Assembly: GCA_010094025.1 (NCBI GenBank)
Contig: ML991776.1
Span: 664,939 to 728,938 of the forward strand
Reading direction: 5' to 3'
Length of the DNA stretch: 64,000 nucleotides
Source of the DNA: Viridothelium virens
Lineage: Eukaryota; Ascomycota; Dothideomycetes; Trypetheliales; Trypetheliaceae
Part shown: in pieces, positions 1-12,475 of the stretch
Numbering within the stretch: position 1 is the first letter of the stretch
Layout of the letters: each line of letters opens with the position of its first letter
The notes under the pieces: generated by a model
What the model saw: only the letters and a program-made list of their open reading frames with translations
Told to the model about the DNA's origin: nothing
Database searches by the model: none
Program-made: the position numbers and the translations under genes

Positions 1-2397
1 CCCCCACCTAAGAGGCTTAACCTCCCCTGGTTTCTGTAAATCGATTGCGGGGAGATCCTGTCTAGGCTTGCGGAATCCTGGAAATAAACCCTTGGTCTTG
101 CGTTCTACCGCCGTTAGATCTCAACGGCACACAGGATCTAAAAACTTAAGGACAAGATTTAATGGCAAGCACATCTCAAATGTGAAACATACCATTTTCT
201 TTGAGGAACTGCGGTAGAATAGAAGGCAAGTAAGAGCATGAGTCTGCGCGGCAAGGGCGGAGCTTGTCATCCAAATAAGAAAATTGAATGTTGTATCATT
301 CTCAGGGTGATCGCTGTGTATTCCCGACAAAAGAAAAGAAGAGCACAATCTATCCACCTACCCTTCTCAAACATATCTTCACTTACGTTCAAATCGACTC
401 ACAATTGGGCGATCGATTACCCGTGCGGAGGACTGGAGTGTTATTGGTCAGTTGATCAATGGATGCTCGTTCATCGGTGATTTTCACAAGGTTGTTGATG
501 TAGGACTGGATAGGAGGACGTGGTGTTTTGGCCGAGGTTCACATGTGAATGGGCCACGGCCGCGGCCTACGCAATCCCCTCTAGGGTTCACGGCAGCCAA
601 GCCCGAAAGAAATTCTTGTAGCTCGGTACCATAAAAGAGATGAATTAATCCAGAACCCTACAAGATAGAGTAGATGGCTAGGCAAGAAAGAGTTGCAAAA
701 TTCTGGTGGCCTTGTTGAGGGGATAAAAGGCCCTGGCATTCGTGCCCGTAGGACGCGATCCGGCGAAATCTTCCAGACGACCCAGTCTTGGGTTGACGCG
801 GCGCATTGCACCACTCCAATATTGCTGGCGGGATATCTGAGAGAAGTGCTTTCAACACACTCACCCCATCGACACTTAGTATAAACCTTCCTCCCATCCA
901 CAGATCCAGGATGTGTAGGGTGTTCCTCAATCCTGGCCTGCCTAGGATGCAAATGACAATCAGGTTGTGGTGATTTACATCCCGGACTGACCAGCTCATG
1001 GATAAGCGAGGAGATGTACCATCCAGGACAGCACTCTGCTCCTCAAGTCTTGTGGCAGAAGATTCAGGCACCCTCGGTTCCCTTAGGAACAATGCATTCT
1101 ACCCGCCGGACGCGCGCCTCAGCAAGGAAGCTTAACCAGACCAACAACCGTGTGGAAATAGACAATCGAGACTTGGTCCAGGGCTTCCTTAGGAAAACAA
1201 GGTCTGTTGGTGCTTGACGCCTCTGCAAAGGAAGATGATCCTCTCCTCAATAACGACGTGATCCAATTGCGGATGAATTTCCTTGATCTTATTGGCCCTA
1301 TATCGGTCGGTGTCGGTTGGAAAAAGTTCAGTACTCTGCCGGAAATTTTTTTTTTTTCATCTAGAGGATGAAGATACGACCCAGCCCAAGCTTCATTGAG
1401 AGCTTGCGGATGTTACAGTGGTAATAGATGTATTTGCGAGGCGGCCATGGCACGAAGAATGTGAGTCATAGGGACCATAATCGTCTTCATCCACCGTGCC
1501 TTCGTTGGGGTCAGCGCACTGAGTCAAGAGGAATGCAATGACGGGGCGTCTGCATCATACAGGCTACTAGGTAGCCAACGGGACTGTGGAGCCTACAAGT
1601 GCGTCGTGTTCAGACTGCTATATTTCTGCCTCAGGACTTCAGCTACCAGGGGGCGGTGACCATAAGGATCGTTCTGATTCGGGTTTCTTGGAGAGATGTT
1701 CGTCATACTGGAGAAAGATTTAGGCCCGCTTGCAGCGCACCCAGGGAAGGCATCTGGGGCTATGGAACATTGCGATACGAGGTGAGTTGGCAATTACCGA
1801 CCATTTATGAGGATGGTGGCATAGAGGCACTGAGGCTCGCCCTCCTATTGCTTGGTGCTTTCCCAAGATGGCAGTTGCGATGACGATCATCGGACTCACC
1901 GAAGCTACGGCCTGCCTTCTCGCGTCACACTCGCGTTTTGTCAACCCATTTCGTAACAGCATTCTGGATAATCAGCCTCTAAAGGCATTTTACACTGATG
2001 ATCATGAGGCAGCGAGCGCGAGAGCGAGAACGTCCTCCTCAGCGGGGACTTGGTATCACCAAGAATGGTCAAATCAAGACCACGCCCGCCTTTAGCTCGC
2101 AATGAGGACAGACGCTGCAGAGGCTGACTTCATCATTCCGCACGTTTTCGTAATTGACGGCATCGTCCAAAAAGGACCCCCTTTATGCATGCTGCGAAGC
2201 AAATCCCTACCCTTTGGCGAAGCTCATTCGCTGTAGTGTCAGATCTGCAGCCATGATCTCGGCCGAGCTGAGAAACAGTCCTTCGATCCCCCGCAACAGC
2301 ACGACAATAAGTATGTGGGTCTCTTTTGGGGAATTGCGGCGTAAGCAAAAAAGGGATGTTCTTTGCATTCCTAAATACTATCTTCATTGACTTCAAG
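1..2397. other. gene-poor left end
   Basis: No open frame here has a recognisable domain, codon bias or splice structure. There is a T-rich run near 1347-1358. Short frames on both strands (for example minus 581-952 and 658-1092) overlap each other in different frames and look like chance. The last few hundred bases should hold the promoter and 5' leader of the MFS gene that starts at 2398. Confidence 0.5.
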
Positions 2398-4238
2398 ATG
2401 ACGGAGAAATCCCCGTTCCAGCAGCAAAATCAGATCCACGCCAATGATTGTAACACATCACTTCACGCCGAAAGCCATGAGGTTTACAACCTCTCCAAGA
2501 CTGAACAGATTGCAGCGATAGATGCAGCAGTCGCCGAGCCGAATGTCAGCCTTGAGAGCTTCGCATACCTCGACATTAGGAAGATCCTATGGAGAATTGA
2601 TATCCGCCTCCTTCCAGTGCTGACCATTCTGTACTTGCTGTCTTTCTTAGATAAAGGCAATATTGGAAATGCAAAGATAGAGGGTTTATCCGAAAGCCTT
2701 CATCTTACTGGCGCACAGTACAATTGGGCGCTAACGGCCTTTTTCTTCACATACTGTGCTTTTCAGGTAATTGCTTTGGCAGCTCGTCTACACTGCGTCT
2801 GCTCAGTCTTGATACAGGTCCCAAGCAACCTGATGCTCAAGAAACTCCGACCTTCCCTTTGGCTCCCATCCATCATGGTTGCTTGGGGGATCATCACCAC
2901 GCTCATTGGTATCGTGCAGAATTACGAAGGCCTTCTGGCCGCGAGGATATTTCTTGGTATCGCTGAAGCGGGCCTATTCTCAGGAGTGGTCTATTATCTC
3001 ACAATGTGTTGAGTGTGCACGTATCTAGATCCCATCCCACATTCCTAATTATTCGCAGGGTACCCGAGATATGATGTTCAAGTCAGACAAGCAATTTTCT
3101 TCAGCGCTGCCAGTATTGCAGGGGCTTTCAGCGGATTACTGGCATAGTAAGCAGTCGTTTCCCAACCGTCTCTCGACGGAGCTGATGTTGGCAGTGGCAT
3201 ATCGTTCATGGACGGTATTGCGGGATTAGCAGGTTGGAGATGGATGTATGTTTCGTTTATGTCTACTCTTTAAGCAAGAGTTTGACCTAATATGACTCCT
3301 AGCTTCATCTTAGAAGGCATTTTGACTGTTGTCGTTGCCCTCGGGTCCTACTTCTTCATCTACGACTTCCCTGAAACTGCGCACTTCCTATCAAGTGAAG
3401 AGCGTGCGTTCGTCGTATTTCGCCTCAAATACGATGGCCAGGATACAGACATGGACGACTCCCAGCGAATTGCCCAAAGCGACGAGTATCATTGGAAATA
3501 CGTCAAGATGGCATTCCAAGACTGGCAAATTTGGCTTAATCTCCTGGTCTATTGGGGTTATAACTGCCCTTTGTATGGCATCAGCTTGTTTTTGCCCACA
3601 ATCATCAAGGAGCTTGGCTACAAGACCACCGTAGCGCAGCTCTTGACGGTTCCCATCTATGTCGCAGCTGCTATCTGCACCGTGCTCGTGGCATATTTTG
3701 CTGATCGGAAGAAGATCAGAAGTCCGTTTATCATTGCAGGGATGTTCCTTCAGCTCGTCGGTTTCGCAATGTGTATCTCTAGCGGCAACGCTGGTGTCAC
3801 CTATGCGGGCATTTTCATTGCCACATGTGCTATTTACCCAACACTACCCGGCAATATCACTTGGCTCTCCAACAATCTCGCCGGAAGCCACAAGCGCGCG
3901 GCAGGATTGGGCATACAGATCGGCCTTGGTAACCTCGCAGGTGGTGAGTTCTTATAAAATGTGCCTCGTCTTGCAGTGTATTTCTCTAACCAGTACTCAT
4001 AGCTGCTGCATCGAATTTCTACCGTGCCAATGACGCCCCACGGTACATATTGGGCCACGGGTTGGAAATCGGTTTTACGTCTCTTGGAATTCTGGCTGCA
4101 TTCGGCTTGGTCTTCAATTATCGTCGAATCAACGCGAGACGGGCGCGACAGCTAGCAAATAATGAGCACAGTAGTTTCACGCCCGAGGAGCTGAGCACTC
4201 TTGGAGACAGGGCTATCACTTTCCGGTACACTTTGTGA
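2398..4238 (+). CDS. MFS transporter, anion:cation symporter (Dal5/Tna1-like) family
   Basis: Six exons: 2398-2766, 2818-3007, 3059-3146, 3195-3245, 3303-3943 and 4003-4238, total 1575 nt, 524 residues. The N-terminal stretch with RKILWRIDIRLLPVL followed by YLLSFLDKGNIGNAK is the hallmark of the fungal ACS family of the major facilitator superfamily, which imports organic anions such as allantoate, nicotinate, pantothenate or biotin precursors across the plasma membrane. Twelve hydrophobic segments are expected and most are visible, for example around VPSNLMLKK, GLLAARIFLGIAEAGLF and the later GLGIQIGLGNLAG. The first intron (51 nt) is in frame, so a simple ORF reads through it. The fourth intron restores the motif GWRWIFILEG. 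Both ends look complete. The substrate cannot be told from sequence. No partner gene is adjacent. Confidence 0.9.
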
Positions 4239-4364
4239 GCATAGCAAGAGAAACGCACAAGAGTATGAAGGATTGCAAGCCAAACGCGTCCCATTGCGCA
4301 GTTAAATGATCTCTCCTTCGACTGTTCGAAAATTCTGAATTGTCCCTCAAAATATCCAGTTGCA

Positions 4365-5177
4365 TCAACGGCCCGTCCTTTGCGGAGACGCCACTGAAGC
4401 CAGGAGCCCTAGTCCTTCCAACGAGTTTATCTTTCTGTGTAGATTCAGGGTCTTTGTGGGGTGGGTGAATGATCCAATGCCGATCGAGGGAGTCAAGCAT
4501 ACATGAGCTTGGTCTAATTTCCATTCGCGCCATACAATACTCTGTGGCTTCGGCGTCTCGATAAACTGGAGATGTTAGAAAGATCGATGCTGAAGCGAAG
4601 AGCTGCTCACTTTGCCGGGCGACACGCCAGTAAAATCAGAGTGCGGCATGTTCTGGTTGACACACTGGCTGATGCCCGCTGCGAGCACTGGCCGATCTGT
4701 ATAATACGTCCTGTCCTCTCTTTCTCGATCGGGCGGAATCTTGAAGAGCAGATGGATTTTGAGCCTGCTCTCACGTAACGCCAGGATGATGGGCATGATC
4801 TTAGCGGAGCAGCACCGCAGCTCAGTTGGCTTGTCATCGGCTATGCTAAAGAAGCCAAATGCATTCCAGGTCGAACGATCCGGCATGATGGGGATGCTTC
4901 CAATACGGTCCATGATTGGCTGATTCATGATTCTGATGCACGTGGCCACAGCTCTGCAGTCCCGGCCAAGATGGGAGTAGTCTAGCGGGAATCTGAGGAG
5001 TGTCTTGCACATCTGGGAGAATTCAGTGCAAATTTGCTGGTTCGCGAGGGCGAAGTTGAGATCGGACTCGTGATCCATTTCGTTGTAGGTTCCGTCCTGG
5101 TTGATGGATTTGTGGGGAATGATATACTGGTAGATGATATCGCGGAGCTCGCGTGGAAGGTCTAGAAAGCTGGGCAT
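4365..5177 (-). CDS. F-box-like hypothetical protein
   Basis: The protein begins MPSFLDLPRELRDIIYQYI, the usual opening of fungal F-box-like (2EXR-type) proteins. I chose the ATG at 5177 because it sits directly before this motif; an upstream in-frame ATG at 5258 exists. The exon 5177-4611 ends at a GTGAGC donor. A 45-nt intron (4566-4610) with a CTAAC branch site leads to a second exon 4565-4365, giving 255 residues in all. Without the intron the frame stops near 4575 after about 200 residues. F-box proteins usually recruit substrates to SCF ubiquitin ligases, but many fungal members of this kind are uncharacterised, and here no substrate-binding domain is visible. The second exon has no recognised motif, so the 3' end is the less certain part. 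Confidence 0.6.
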
Positions 5178-5810
5178 TGTCGGAGCAAAGAACCGGCCTA
5201 GCATTCTGCATTCAGTATGACTCGGAGACAGATCGAACTTGATCTGAAATGGATACATAATTGTCTACAATACTCACAGCATATGGCTTTGTGCGCGTCG
5301 TTCGGAAGACCAATAACTCAAGAAGAAAATTCGATCCGTAGGTGTCGAAATTTTCCGTCGGGGTGCAAATCTCGCTTCTGATCTGGATGTTGAGGGGTGG
5401 GGGGCGAGGGTGAGGGCGAAATATACAGGCACGGAGTAGTACCTGATAGTGAATTGATTCGAGCTAGTCCGAATACGGTAGACCTTACCTTGGAGTATCA
5501 TTAGGTAGAGTTGGTCGAAACTTTCCGCTGTGAAACTTCCGGTTCTGATGGGAGCGAAGATTGACTTTTTATTTTCTATGGGTAGCTCTTCCGAGCAAAT
5601 TTAGTTCCTGTTTGCTCCCCCTTTGGTTCCTTTTTGTGTTCATTCCAGGGCAAACATTTGTGCACTTTTCATCGGGGCATACCACACCCTAGATCTGCGA
5701 AGGTAAAGTTGTTTTACCGATCACCTCCTAAGCCTCACGAACAAAGGATTCTTAGAAGCCGTGATTCTACCCTGAACACGACTCTCGTTCCCGAGTATCC
5801 GGGTAAGTGA
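5178..5810. other. intergenic, F-box-like gene promoter and DLH 3' flank
   Basis: This is the 5' flank of the F-box-like gene and the 3' flank of the dienelactone hydrolase gene, both on the minus strand. I see no conserved motif or coding signal in it. Confidence 0.5.
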
Positions 5811-6551
5811 TTATTGCAGAAATTGTCGGAGCCAGCTGACCGCAGCGTTCTTTCCTCGAACCATAGCCTCACGCTCTCCAGCCTTCTTCTCGTCGCCGCG
5901 AGTAAAACAAGCGTGTAACACACCTGGAAAATGCTGGAAGTCAAACGCCACACCCAATTTTGTGATAGTCTCGAAGCTATGCATCTTGAGCTCGGGCGTA
6001 TACACCGTATCTATCTCTGGAGCCAGAATCTGCACGGGGACTGCGACTTCGTCGATATCCTTCTTGGTCAACCAAGTCGGATGGCCCGCCGTAATGCAAT
6101 CCACAAGCGGCGGCTGATGCTCTTTTGCACCCAATCGAAAGACAGCCCACCCACCGTAGCAGAATCCAACCGCACCAACCTTTCCATGCTTCTGTCGCAG
6201 CGCTCTGGCGCACGCAAAAATCTCCGGCTCGCGCATCTCTCGTGTGTTCTTTTTGATGAAGCTGGGCACGTCTACTTCATTCCATCGGTCGTTGAGGATG
6301 GGCTCGAAAGGTAGGGTCTCGCCGCCAAAGAAATCGGGGACGTAGACAGTGACGTTGGCCTCGCGAGCGTAGTGATCGGCGAGCAGTCGTATATTGGGGA
6401 AGGCCCAGCTCAGGAGGTCATGTATGACGATCACTCCCACGTCGGGATTGTCACCGGCTACGTAGGCGTCGTTATTGGCGAGCTTGCCGACGCGTCCTGT
6501 GGGGCTACCACCCCATTCAAAGCCTTTGAGGCAGCACCGGGATATCGACAT
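5811..6551 (-). CDS. dienelactone hydrolase family protein
   Basis: A single-exon gene of 246 residues, the normal size for this alpha/beta-hydrolase family. The nucleophile elbow GFCYGGWA carries the cysteine typical of dienelactone hydrolases (G-x-C-x-G-G). The other expected triad members fit an aspartate in the APEIDTVYTPE segment and the histidine in FPGVLHACFTRGD. The N-terminal HDLLSWAFPNIRLLADHYA also matches the family. Enzymes of this group hydrolyse dienelactones in chlorocatechol breakdown, but most fungal paralogs have unknown ester or lactone substrates. No signal peptide is visible, so it is probably cytosolic. The start at 6551 has a good context, and no upstream in-frame ATG improves the alignment. 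No aromatic-degradation gene lies next to it. Confidence 0.92.
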   Translation of the reverse strand: MSISRCCLKGFEWGGSPTGRVGKLANNDAYVAGDNPDVGVIVIHDLLSWAFPNIRLLADHYAREANVTVYVPDFFGGETLPFEPILNDRWNEVDVPSFIKKNTREMREPEIFACARALRQKHGKVGAVGFCYGGWAVFRLGAKEHQPPLVDCITAGHPTWLTKKDIDEVAVPVQILAPEIDTVYTPELKMHSFETITKLGVAFDFQHFPGVLHACFTRGDEKKAGEREAMVRGKNAAVSWLRQFLQ

Positions 6552-7611
6552 TGTGACAAGTGTATACTTTTTGGTCTGGTGAGAGATTCTTCATCATCTG
6601 TAGACTATTCGTCTGAACGCTTGGAACGCCTGAAGGCGGGGCTTCATGAGTCAAACTCGTGGACTAGGACAGAATCCTTCTGCGCCTGCGCTTGGGCAAT
6701 AACCTCTAGGTATGTCCGAAAAGATCCTCGCACTGGGTCACAACAGATCACGGTCATACTCGGATCTGCTGTAGACCTGTTACTCTTTGTTCACAAACGT
6801 AGGTCAATATCTATTGCAGCAAACCGCCACGAGAATCAGAGTTAGCCGAGCACAAGCCAACCTAACCGATGTTGTTATCTTCACAAGTTGCGTGGTTCCC
6901 CTGTCGATCTTTCCACGGAACTGTGGCTTTCGATTTGGCATAACGTGACGAACAATTGCAGATATGCTGTACGAATCAAGAATGCTACCTATAAAGTAAG
7001 ATGCCCTACCTTGAGTTTCTTTGATGCACATGGAATTACCATCAGAGACCCTCACCAGTGGTTACGAGATCAAACGCAGAGTCGGGACTGTTTGCTTCAT
7101 TCATGAGACCAATGTTTCTGATCGCACACTCTCTTACGCTATCGACGTTGAAGCATGGTTCCGATCGCGCCCAATGATGAATTACTGATTCTTTCTTCAA
7201 TTTAAGACCGATTATCTAAGGCTAGCTTCGAAGGAATTTTTCGCGTCTTGGTCTCAGCTTCATTGATGTTAACACGAAAAGCTGGATCTGCAAGAAGAGG
7301 CACAAAGATAACATTATGAGGCCTTATCAACACAAAGGATGATACCTACTTGCTCCATGCTCTACCATGTCTTGGACTTACGCAATCCCGAAATGGACCC
7401 AGGTCCACCATTGACAATGTAACCTAGCGCCTTGCCTTCAGGCTCAAAGTGCGGATGCCAGATCTCCAAGCTGACGCAGAAAAGATTCAGAACCGTGAGC
7501 CTCATCAGCACATTGACCGATAATGCAGAGCTTGGGACTACATATGTCTGCGGTGTGGATCCACAAGGGGTATTGGTCAATGCAGCGACACGGCTGCTTC
7601 GTTGCTCGTTG
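6552..7611. other. intergenic, no gene seen
   Basis: The frames here are short and overlap in conflicting directions. The right part should contain the 3' untranslated region of the secreted orphan gene on the minus strand, and the left part the promoter of the dienelactone hydrolase gene. Confidence 0.5.
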
Positions 7612-8841
7612 CTAAGTACCTCCGATATTGTCAGGGAGCATCCCCTGGGCCGCTGGGATCCTAGCCGCGCTGTGCCAATAGCAATGCTGACGGAGCTGGT
7701 TATCTTTCAACCAGAGCCTCCATGCTCCAAAAAGAGGGCTGGCGCCCAGACCCTGATTAGTTGGAGATATAAGTAATGCTTGGTATGGATCAACCTCCAC
7801 CACAATGCGTCCTACGAAGCCAGACCCCGTGGTTCTGTTCAATTCGTCGGACTCTGAAGGCGGTCCTGGGTCTCTAGCGTATCCTATAACCTCAGGCATA
7901 AACGAATTAGGGAATAAGTCGTGTAAGCCAGCTTTGAGTCGATTTATTTTCTCCTCATACAAAAGCGGCGTCGTAACCCCTGCCGACCTGTCTTCATTAC
8001 TGGTCTCTGGCGTAAAAATAAAGATGAATGGGTCGTACTCCTCGGCCATTATCTGACCGCTCGCTTTGAGATCGTTCAGTCCAGGGCTTCCTCCTGGGTA
8101 GTCATCAGCTCGGTTCCCATACGTAAGTCTCGAATAGCTCTTTAACCAGAATTCATCATCCGTGGTTGGTATGAACTGTCTTCCAATACGGATCCCAAAA
8201 GCAAAGAATTCCCAGATGTATGAAAGAAAGACCCCTCTCGCAGATACGACTATGACGGATGTGCACCCTCGCATACCTTTGACACCAACAGCAGTTCGCT
8301 GTCTCAATTGATCAAACCTGAAAGCCTCAGTAGTCGTTTCGCCACCAGCATTCCTATGCAACCACTTCCTTCTTTGGGTCAACTGCTGTGATAGCTCAGC
8401 GATATATTGTTGTGGATCGGAAACGTCGAGAAGAAAGCGCTTTCGCTGGGTATTCAATGCATCCTCTCCGCAGACAGAACTGCCACTAATGGGGGTGGGA
8501 ACGATACCCCAGCTCTTAGTGGGTAAATGGGCAGTCGTGATGGTCGCATTTATCTTGTCGGATCCGGGCTGCCCTATGCCTTGGAGGGCGGGTATTACAC
8601 CACTGTCATCACTCGTAGACTGTTTTCCGGAACCCGAGTTGCATGTAGCGCCGCAAGTGGCAGGCTCGCAGAAAACGCGATCACCTATAGGCTGAGCACC
8701 TAAGGTGCGATTGCTACTGTCGGCAGAGCTATTCGATGGTATCGCGACTGCGCTGCTAATAAGAAGAGTAAGATGGAGAATTGTTCTTCTGAAAAGTCTG
8801 TGTGGCACTGGCTTTCCATTGAGGTGCATCAGGTTGACCAT
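7612..8841 (-). CDS. secreted hypothetical protein
   Basis: An intron-free frame of about 409 residues from the ATG at 8841 (405 from an alternative ATG at 8829; an upstream ATG at 8913 is less likely). A basic region (HRLFRRT) is followed by a hydrophobic stretch ending in SSAVAIPS, a plausible signal peptide. Then comes a low-complexity, Ser/Asn-rich, cysteine-containing section with N-glycosylation sites (CEPATCGATC). The middle has the segment VKGMRGCTSVIVVSARGVFLSYIWE, of a type seen in uncharacterised fungal secreted proteins, but I cannot assign a Pfam family. The C-terminal end after GAWRLWLKDN has no visible conservation, so an unrecognised 3' intron is possible. It may be an extracellular or cell-wall protein; no enzymatic motif is seen. 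Confidence 0.7.
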   Translation of the reverse strand: MVNLMHLNGKPVPHRLFRRTILHLTLLISSAVAIPSNSSADSSNRTLGAQPIGDRVFCEPATCGATCNSGSGKQSTSDDSGVIPALQGIGQPGSDKINATITTAHLPTKSWGIVPTPISGSSVCGEDALNTQRKRFLLDVSDPQQYIAELSQQLTQRRKWLHRNAGGETTTEAFRFDQLRQRTAVGVKGMRGCTSVIVVSARGVFLSYIWEFFAFGIRIGRQFIPTTDDEFWLKSYSRLTYGNRADDYPGGSPGLNDLKASGQIMAEEYDPFIFIFTPETSNEDRSAGVTTPLLYEEKINRLKAGLHDLFPNSFMPEVIGYARDPGPPSESDELNRTTGSGFVGRIVVEVDPYQALLISPTNQGLGASPLFGAWRLWLKDNQLRQHCYWHSAARIPAAQGMLPDNIGGT

Positions 8842-10187
8842 TGTGTAAAATTGGGAAAAGATTGAACTTCCTAAGCAACATGAGAATCGATAAGAGCGTA
8901 CTGCGACAAGCAAACTTGGGGGGAAAATATAGGCATCAAGTCACGTTGAGTTCCAAAAAAAAAAAAAGGTTGCATGCATGCTCGAAGCTGTACTCATGAT
9001 CATGGCCGTTCATCAGATCAGTAGCCTAGGTTGGGCATCGAAACTATATCTTCTCTGGTTGTTGGAAGCAGCACGCTTTGTATCGAAGCAGGCATGACAT
9101 TGTTTTACTACCGTGTGGCTATTAGGAAGCCAGTTTTCCATGTCTGACTGGTGACCATAGTGCACAGGTCCGGAAAGGCCGGACAAGTAAAAAAACAGAA
9201 TCGTGAAGAGCCACCCAGGAACGAGGTTGTTGCGAAACGGAGATGTCTTTTAGAACCGCAGAGAGGCTACTTGTTACGATCTTCCCGACCGTCAAGAGGT
9301 CTGCCACTTTGATCGCGTTTTGAAGGATTCACCGTTGAATGTAAACAATCGGGTTGAGCAGCCTTCTCCAGAGGCACAATTCTTAAAGACGATGGAGGCA
9401 GAACAAATCCGATCGCAGCCTCTGCGAAAGGAGGAAAGGATCAAATGTAGCAAGGTCGGCAGTGGTAATAGTGTACCGCGTCCTCCGTATCGGTAGAGTA
9501 CTAGTGCTCTACTAATTTACCCCTGGATGTCGGATTACCCCGACGTCTTCCTCTAACCGCTGCTCCGTTTCATCTCTGGCTCGTTTCATGTGGACGCGTC
9601 AACCTTCCTCTCGTTCGTCGAACTTCCGCTGGTGACCTACGGACGCTCCTGCATTAGCCCTGAAACAGAAAGCTGCGCCCGCCGTCGTAGGCTTTCAGCT
9701 GCGATGTTGGCGCCCACTCGAACAACGGTCTTCACCTACAACAGCAGACGTCAGCTAGGTGGACCCAGTGTGGATGAGCATCAGGCGACAATCACCTCCC
9801 TTCAGGCAGTCGCCCGTGCTAGAATCTTCATCACCCACCTTGCGAACCTTGCTGTCTATATCGTTGGCGCACATTTAGGCTGCTCCAGGCCATTTTCGCA
9901 CCTCACCCCTGATGTCGCTAATAATGCGGGACTTATCCTTAAGCATCTGTAGATCACAAGTGTGGGTCACCCGTGGCGGCGAGCACGCTGAAGGCAGGTG
10001 CAACGCCATCACTTCAACGGGGCTGCAGCGCAGCGTGACGGCTTAAAGACCAGAAGGGTCCATCTGGGATAGGCTGAGTGTTTTTTCTTAACGGTCCTAT
10101 CGTCTGCAATCTTTACACCTATTTGTTTTTGTTTCTTGTCGATCATTACCATCGGTCACTCTCTATATCTTGGGTCTACCTAGAACA
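8842..10187. other. divergent intergenic region
   Basis: This spacer separates the minus-strand secreted orphan from the plus-strand DUF4185-like gene and must contain both promoters. There is a run of 12 A near 8956. A 120-codon frame at 9590-9952 has no motif and I do not call it. Confidence 0.5.
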
Positions 10188-11403
10188 ATGTTTATCATTT
10201 CTTCCATTCCCCTCGTGCTTCTCCTCTGTCAGCCATTGGTAGCCTTAGTAGCTCGAGCTCCCCTTCCCCCACAGTTTACCGTCATTCCCGTTGGACAGGA
10301 GACGTCGAACTTTGCCAACGTCCATCGGGATGGCGGTGGAGGAGGTAACATCAACGGCAAAAATATCCTCCTGTTTTGCGATACTTTGACGCCCACTGGC
10401 TTTGTTGCCAACTCCGCTACCTACGTCAGTCTCTCCATATTTACCTGCGCGCGCATTAACTGACGAGCGGTTCAAGTCCAACTCTGAAGCACCCGAAGAT
10501 CAGATTGACTTTGGCGAGAATGACAATCCAACCCTTGCTATTCCATTCACTCCGACTGAAGAAGCATTCACGAATGCTGCTTTTCCGATCAACCAAACTC
10601 GCACAGTCCTATGGCCCGGAAGTTTGTCTTTTCCTCTCTTTAACGGAACCGTGCTAATCTAGATGAAGGCTCAATCACCTACCTTGGTGGCTCGAAGGGA
10701 ATGTTCTTCGCCAACGTTGCTCAGTACAACGTCGAAGGTACCGGGGCCGGCAACCAGTACAACACCTTAGTCACTGTGACAGCCAACGAAGCTGCTCCCT
10801 CCTTCGTGCGAACTCTTGAGCAGGCTTTCTATGCCAATGGACCTCTGTGGGGCAGTTTTGGCAGCGTGTATTCTGAGCTTGAAGGTATCTTGCTTTTCGC
10901 CAATACCGACGCGGGTATGAAGGTTGCCAAGGTTCCCCCACTATTGTATGCAGACTTGAGTCAGGTACGCGACATCTGCTGAGCGGTTTATGAAGAGCTC
11001 GCGCTAACAGTAATGCTAGTACACCTACTGGACCGGCAGCGAATGGTCATCGATGGCTCCCAACCTCAACGATACCGCTAGTGCCTTCATTCCCGGCCTC
11101 AATCCTACCTCCGGCGATATTTTCTGGTCCAATTACTACCGTACCTGGATATTCGTCTACATGGCCTTGACCAATGTGTTCTATTATCGTTACTCTCTCA
11201 ACGGTGGCATCAACAGTATCATCGGGCCCTGGAGTGACGAGTTTGAATTATACGACACATCGATTCAAACTTGGACCAACGGGGAAACTTACGACTATGC
11301 GGGACATGCGTATTCAGGATATGATCCCACCGGCCGGTCAATCATGCTGAGCTGGAGTCATGGGTTGAATGACGAGTACATGGCCAGGGTGCAATTCAAA
11401 TGA
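10188..11403 (+). CDS. secreted DUF4185-like beta-propeller protein
   Basis: Four exons: 10188-10424, 10477-10621, 10663-10964 and 11020-11403, total 1068 nt, 355 residues. The ATG at 10188 opens a clear signal peptide (MFIISSIPLVLLLCQPLVAL). The first propeller strand has the RDGGGGGNINGKNILLFCDT pattern typical of DUF4185/DUF5005-type domains. Later blades include the TYLGGSKGMFFANVAQYN, GPLWGSFGSVYSE and YTYWTGSEWSSMAP segments, and the end with MLSWSHGLNDEYMARVQF is also typical. Related proteins are presumed glycan-active or glycan-binding, but the activity is unproven. The second intron is only 41 nt. The assignment to this family comes from motif recognition only. Confidence 0.8.
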
Positions 11404-12475
11404 GGCTCCGGGTGTGCTGAATGCAAATGTTTACGCTAGCGAGGAGTTGCCGGTACAGATTCACGGGAGACGCCTTGATTAATTCAAGCCATGGCGAAAT
11501 CCCGTTCACAATATACCTTAATTCATAGAGGCTCGAATTGCCGGCGAATTTCAGCCGGCTTTAGATTAGATACTTAATCCTACCGATTCACGGGCACAGA
11601 GTTGTTATCGCGAGATTTCATCCAAAGAGCCGACTGTCGTTCCCGGAGTAGGAACTTCCTCTTGCTTACTAGACAGCTTCAAGCTTCCCAGCTAAAGCGA
11701 CTCGTCACACAGTTCAAAACATTTTTTTGTTTGAAGACAGGGTCCTCCTGCGCCTGGTGGTTAGCGCTTGTTCGGAGTCCTCACCTGCATTTCGGGGTAT
11801 TTCCCGAGCCCTATCTCTTCAGATTAACCCACCAATAAATCAGGTCACATGAAAGTGAAAAAGGCCCGTACGGTTCCCTGCTCTGCAGTATAACAGACAT
11901 CCTCTATACATAAGGGTCTTCCCTAGCCTCAGCCTACTTATGCAGGAGATTCTCGTGCTGTACGGGAGCTGTATGGACTTCTCGTCAGATGCGCTGATTC
12001 GAGACCTTTTCTTCATGTGTTCGGGAGGAAAGTGCGCCTGAGCTGCCTGTTTCTCCGAAGTACCACTTCTCGCGCATGACGAGAGCATAACGTGCTTGGC
12101 CTTTGAAGGTTGGCGATATCCAGATAATGAGACTACCGCACCTACTTAAGCTATTCAATGCTGGAGTCGGTTGGCCTCAAGTCACCTCGTGTACCTTTCT
12201 AGACACCTTGAAGAACACCCTCGAAATGGTGAGAATATCACTAAAGGAACAGACGTACAGAGCTTCACAGGTGGCATACGAGCATAGGTAGGAAGAAGAA
12301 TATCTCACCCCGAATGCAGTTCATATTTTTCTGGACCGGTCTCTAGTAATACACATCCCCATCAGCATTAAATAGGCTGCTATTGTCTTGCTCATCATCT
12401 TGCATCGTCATATGCAGCTCGCAATTCTCGCTCTCGCAACCAGGTGCGCCCATCTCTACACCATCACCTCCGCGC
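11404..12475. other. convergent 3' flanks
   Basis: This lies between the 3' ends of the DUF4185-like gene (plus) and the SCD6/LSM14-like gene (minus). It should hold both 3' untranslated regions and terminators. No coding signal stands out. Confidence 0.5.

Noticed and set aside
581-1092. two overlapping minus-strand frames of 123 and 144 codons
   Set aside because: They overlap in different frames without motifs or splice sites to join them.
10469-10480. B-box-like GGTTCAAGTCC
   Set aside because: It lies at an intron/exon border of the DUF4185-like gene and has no A box or cloverleaf around it.
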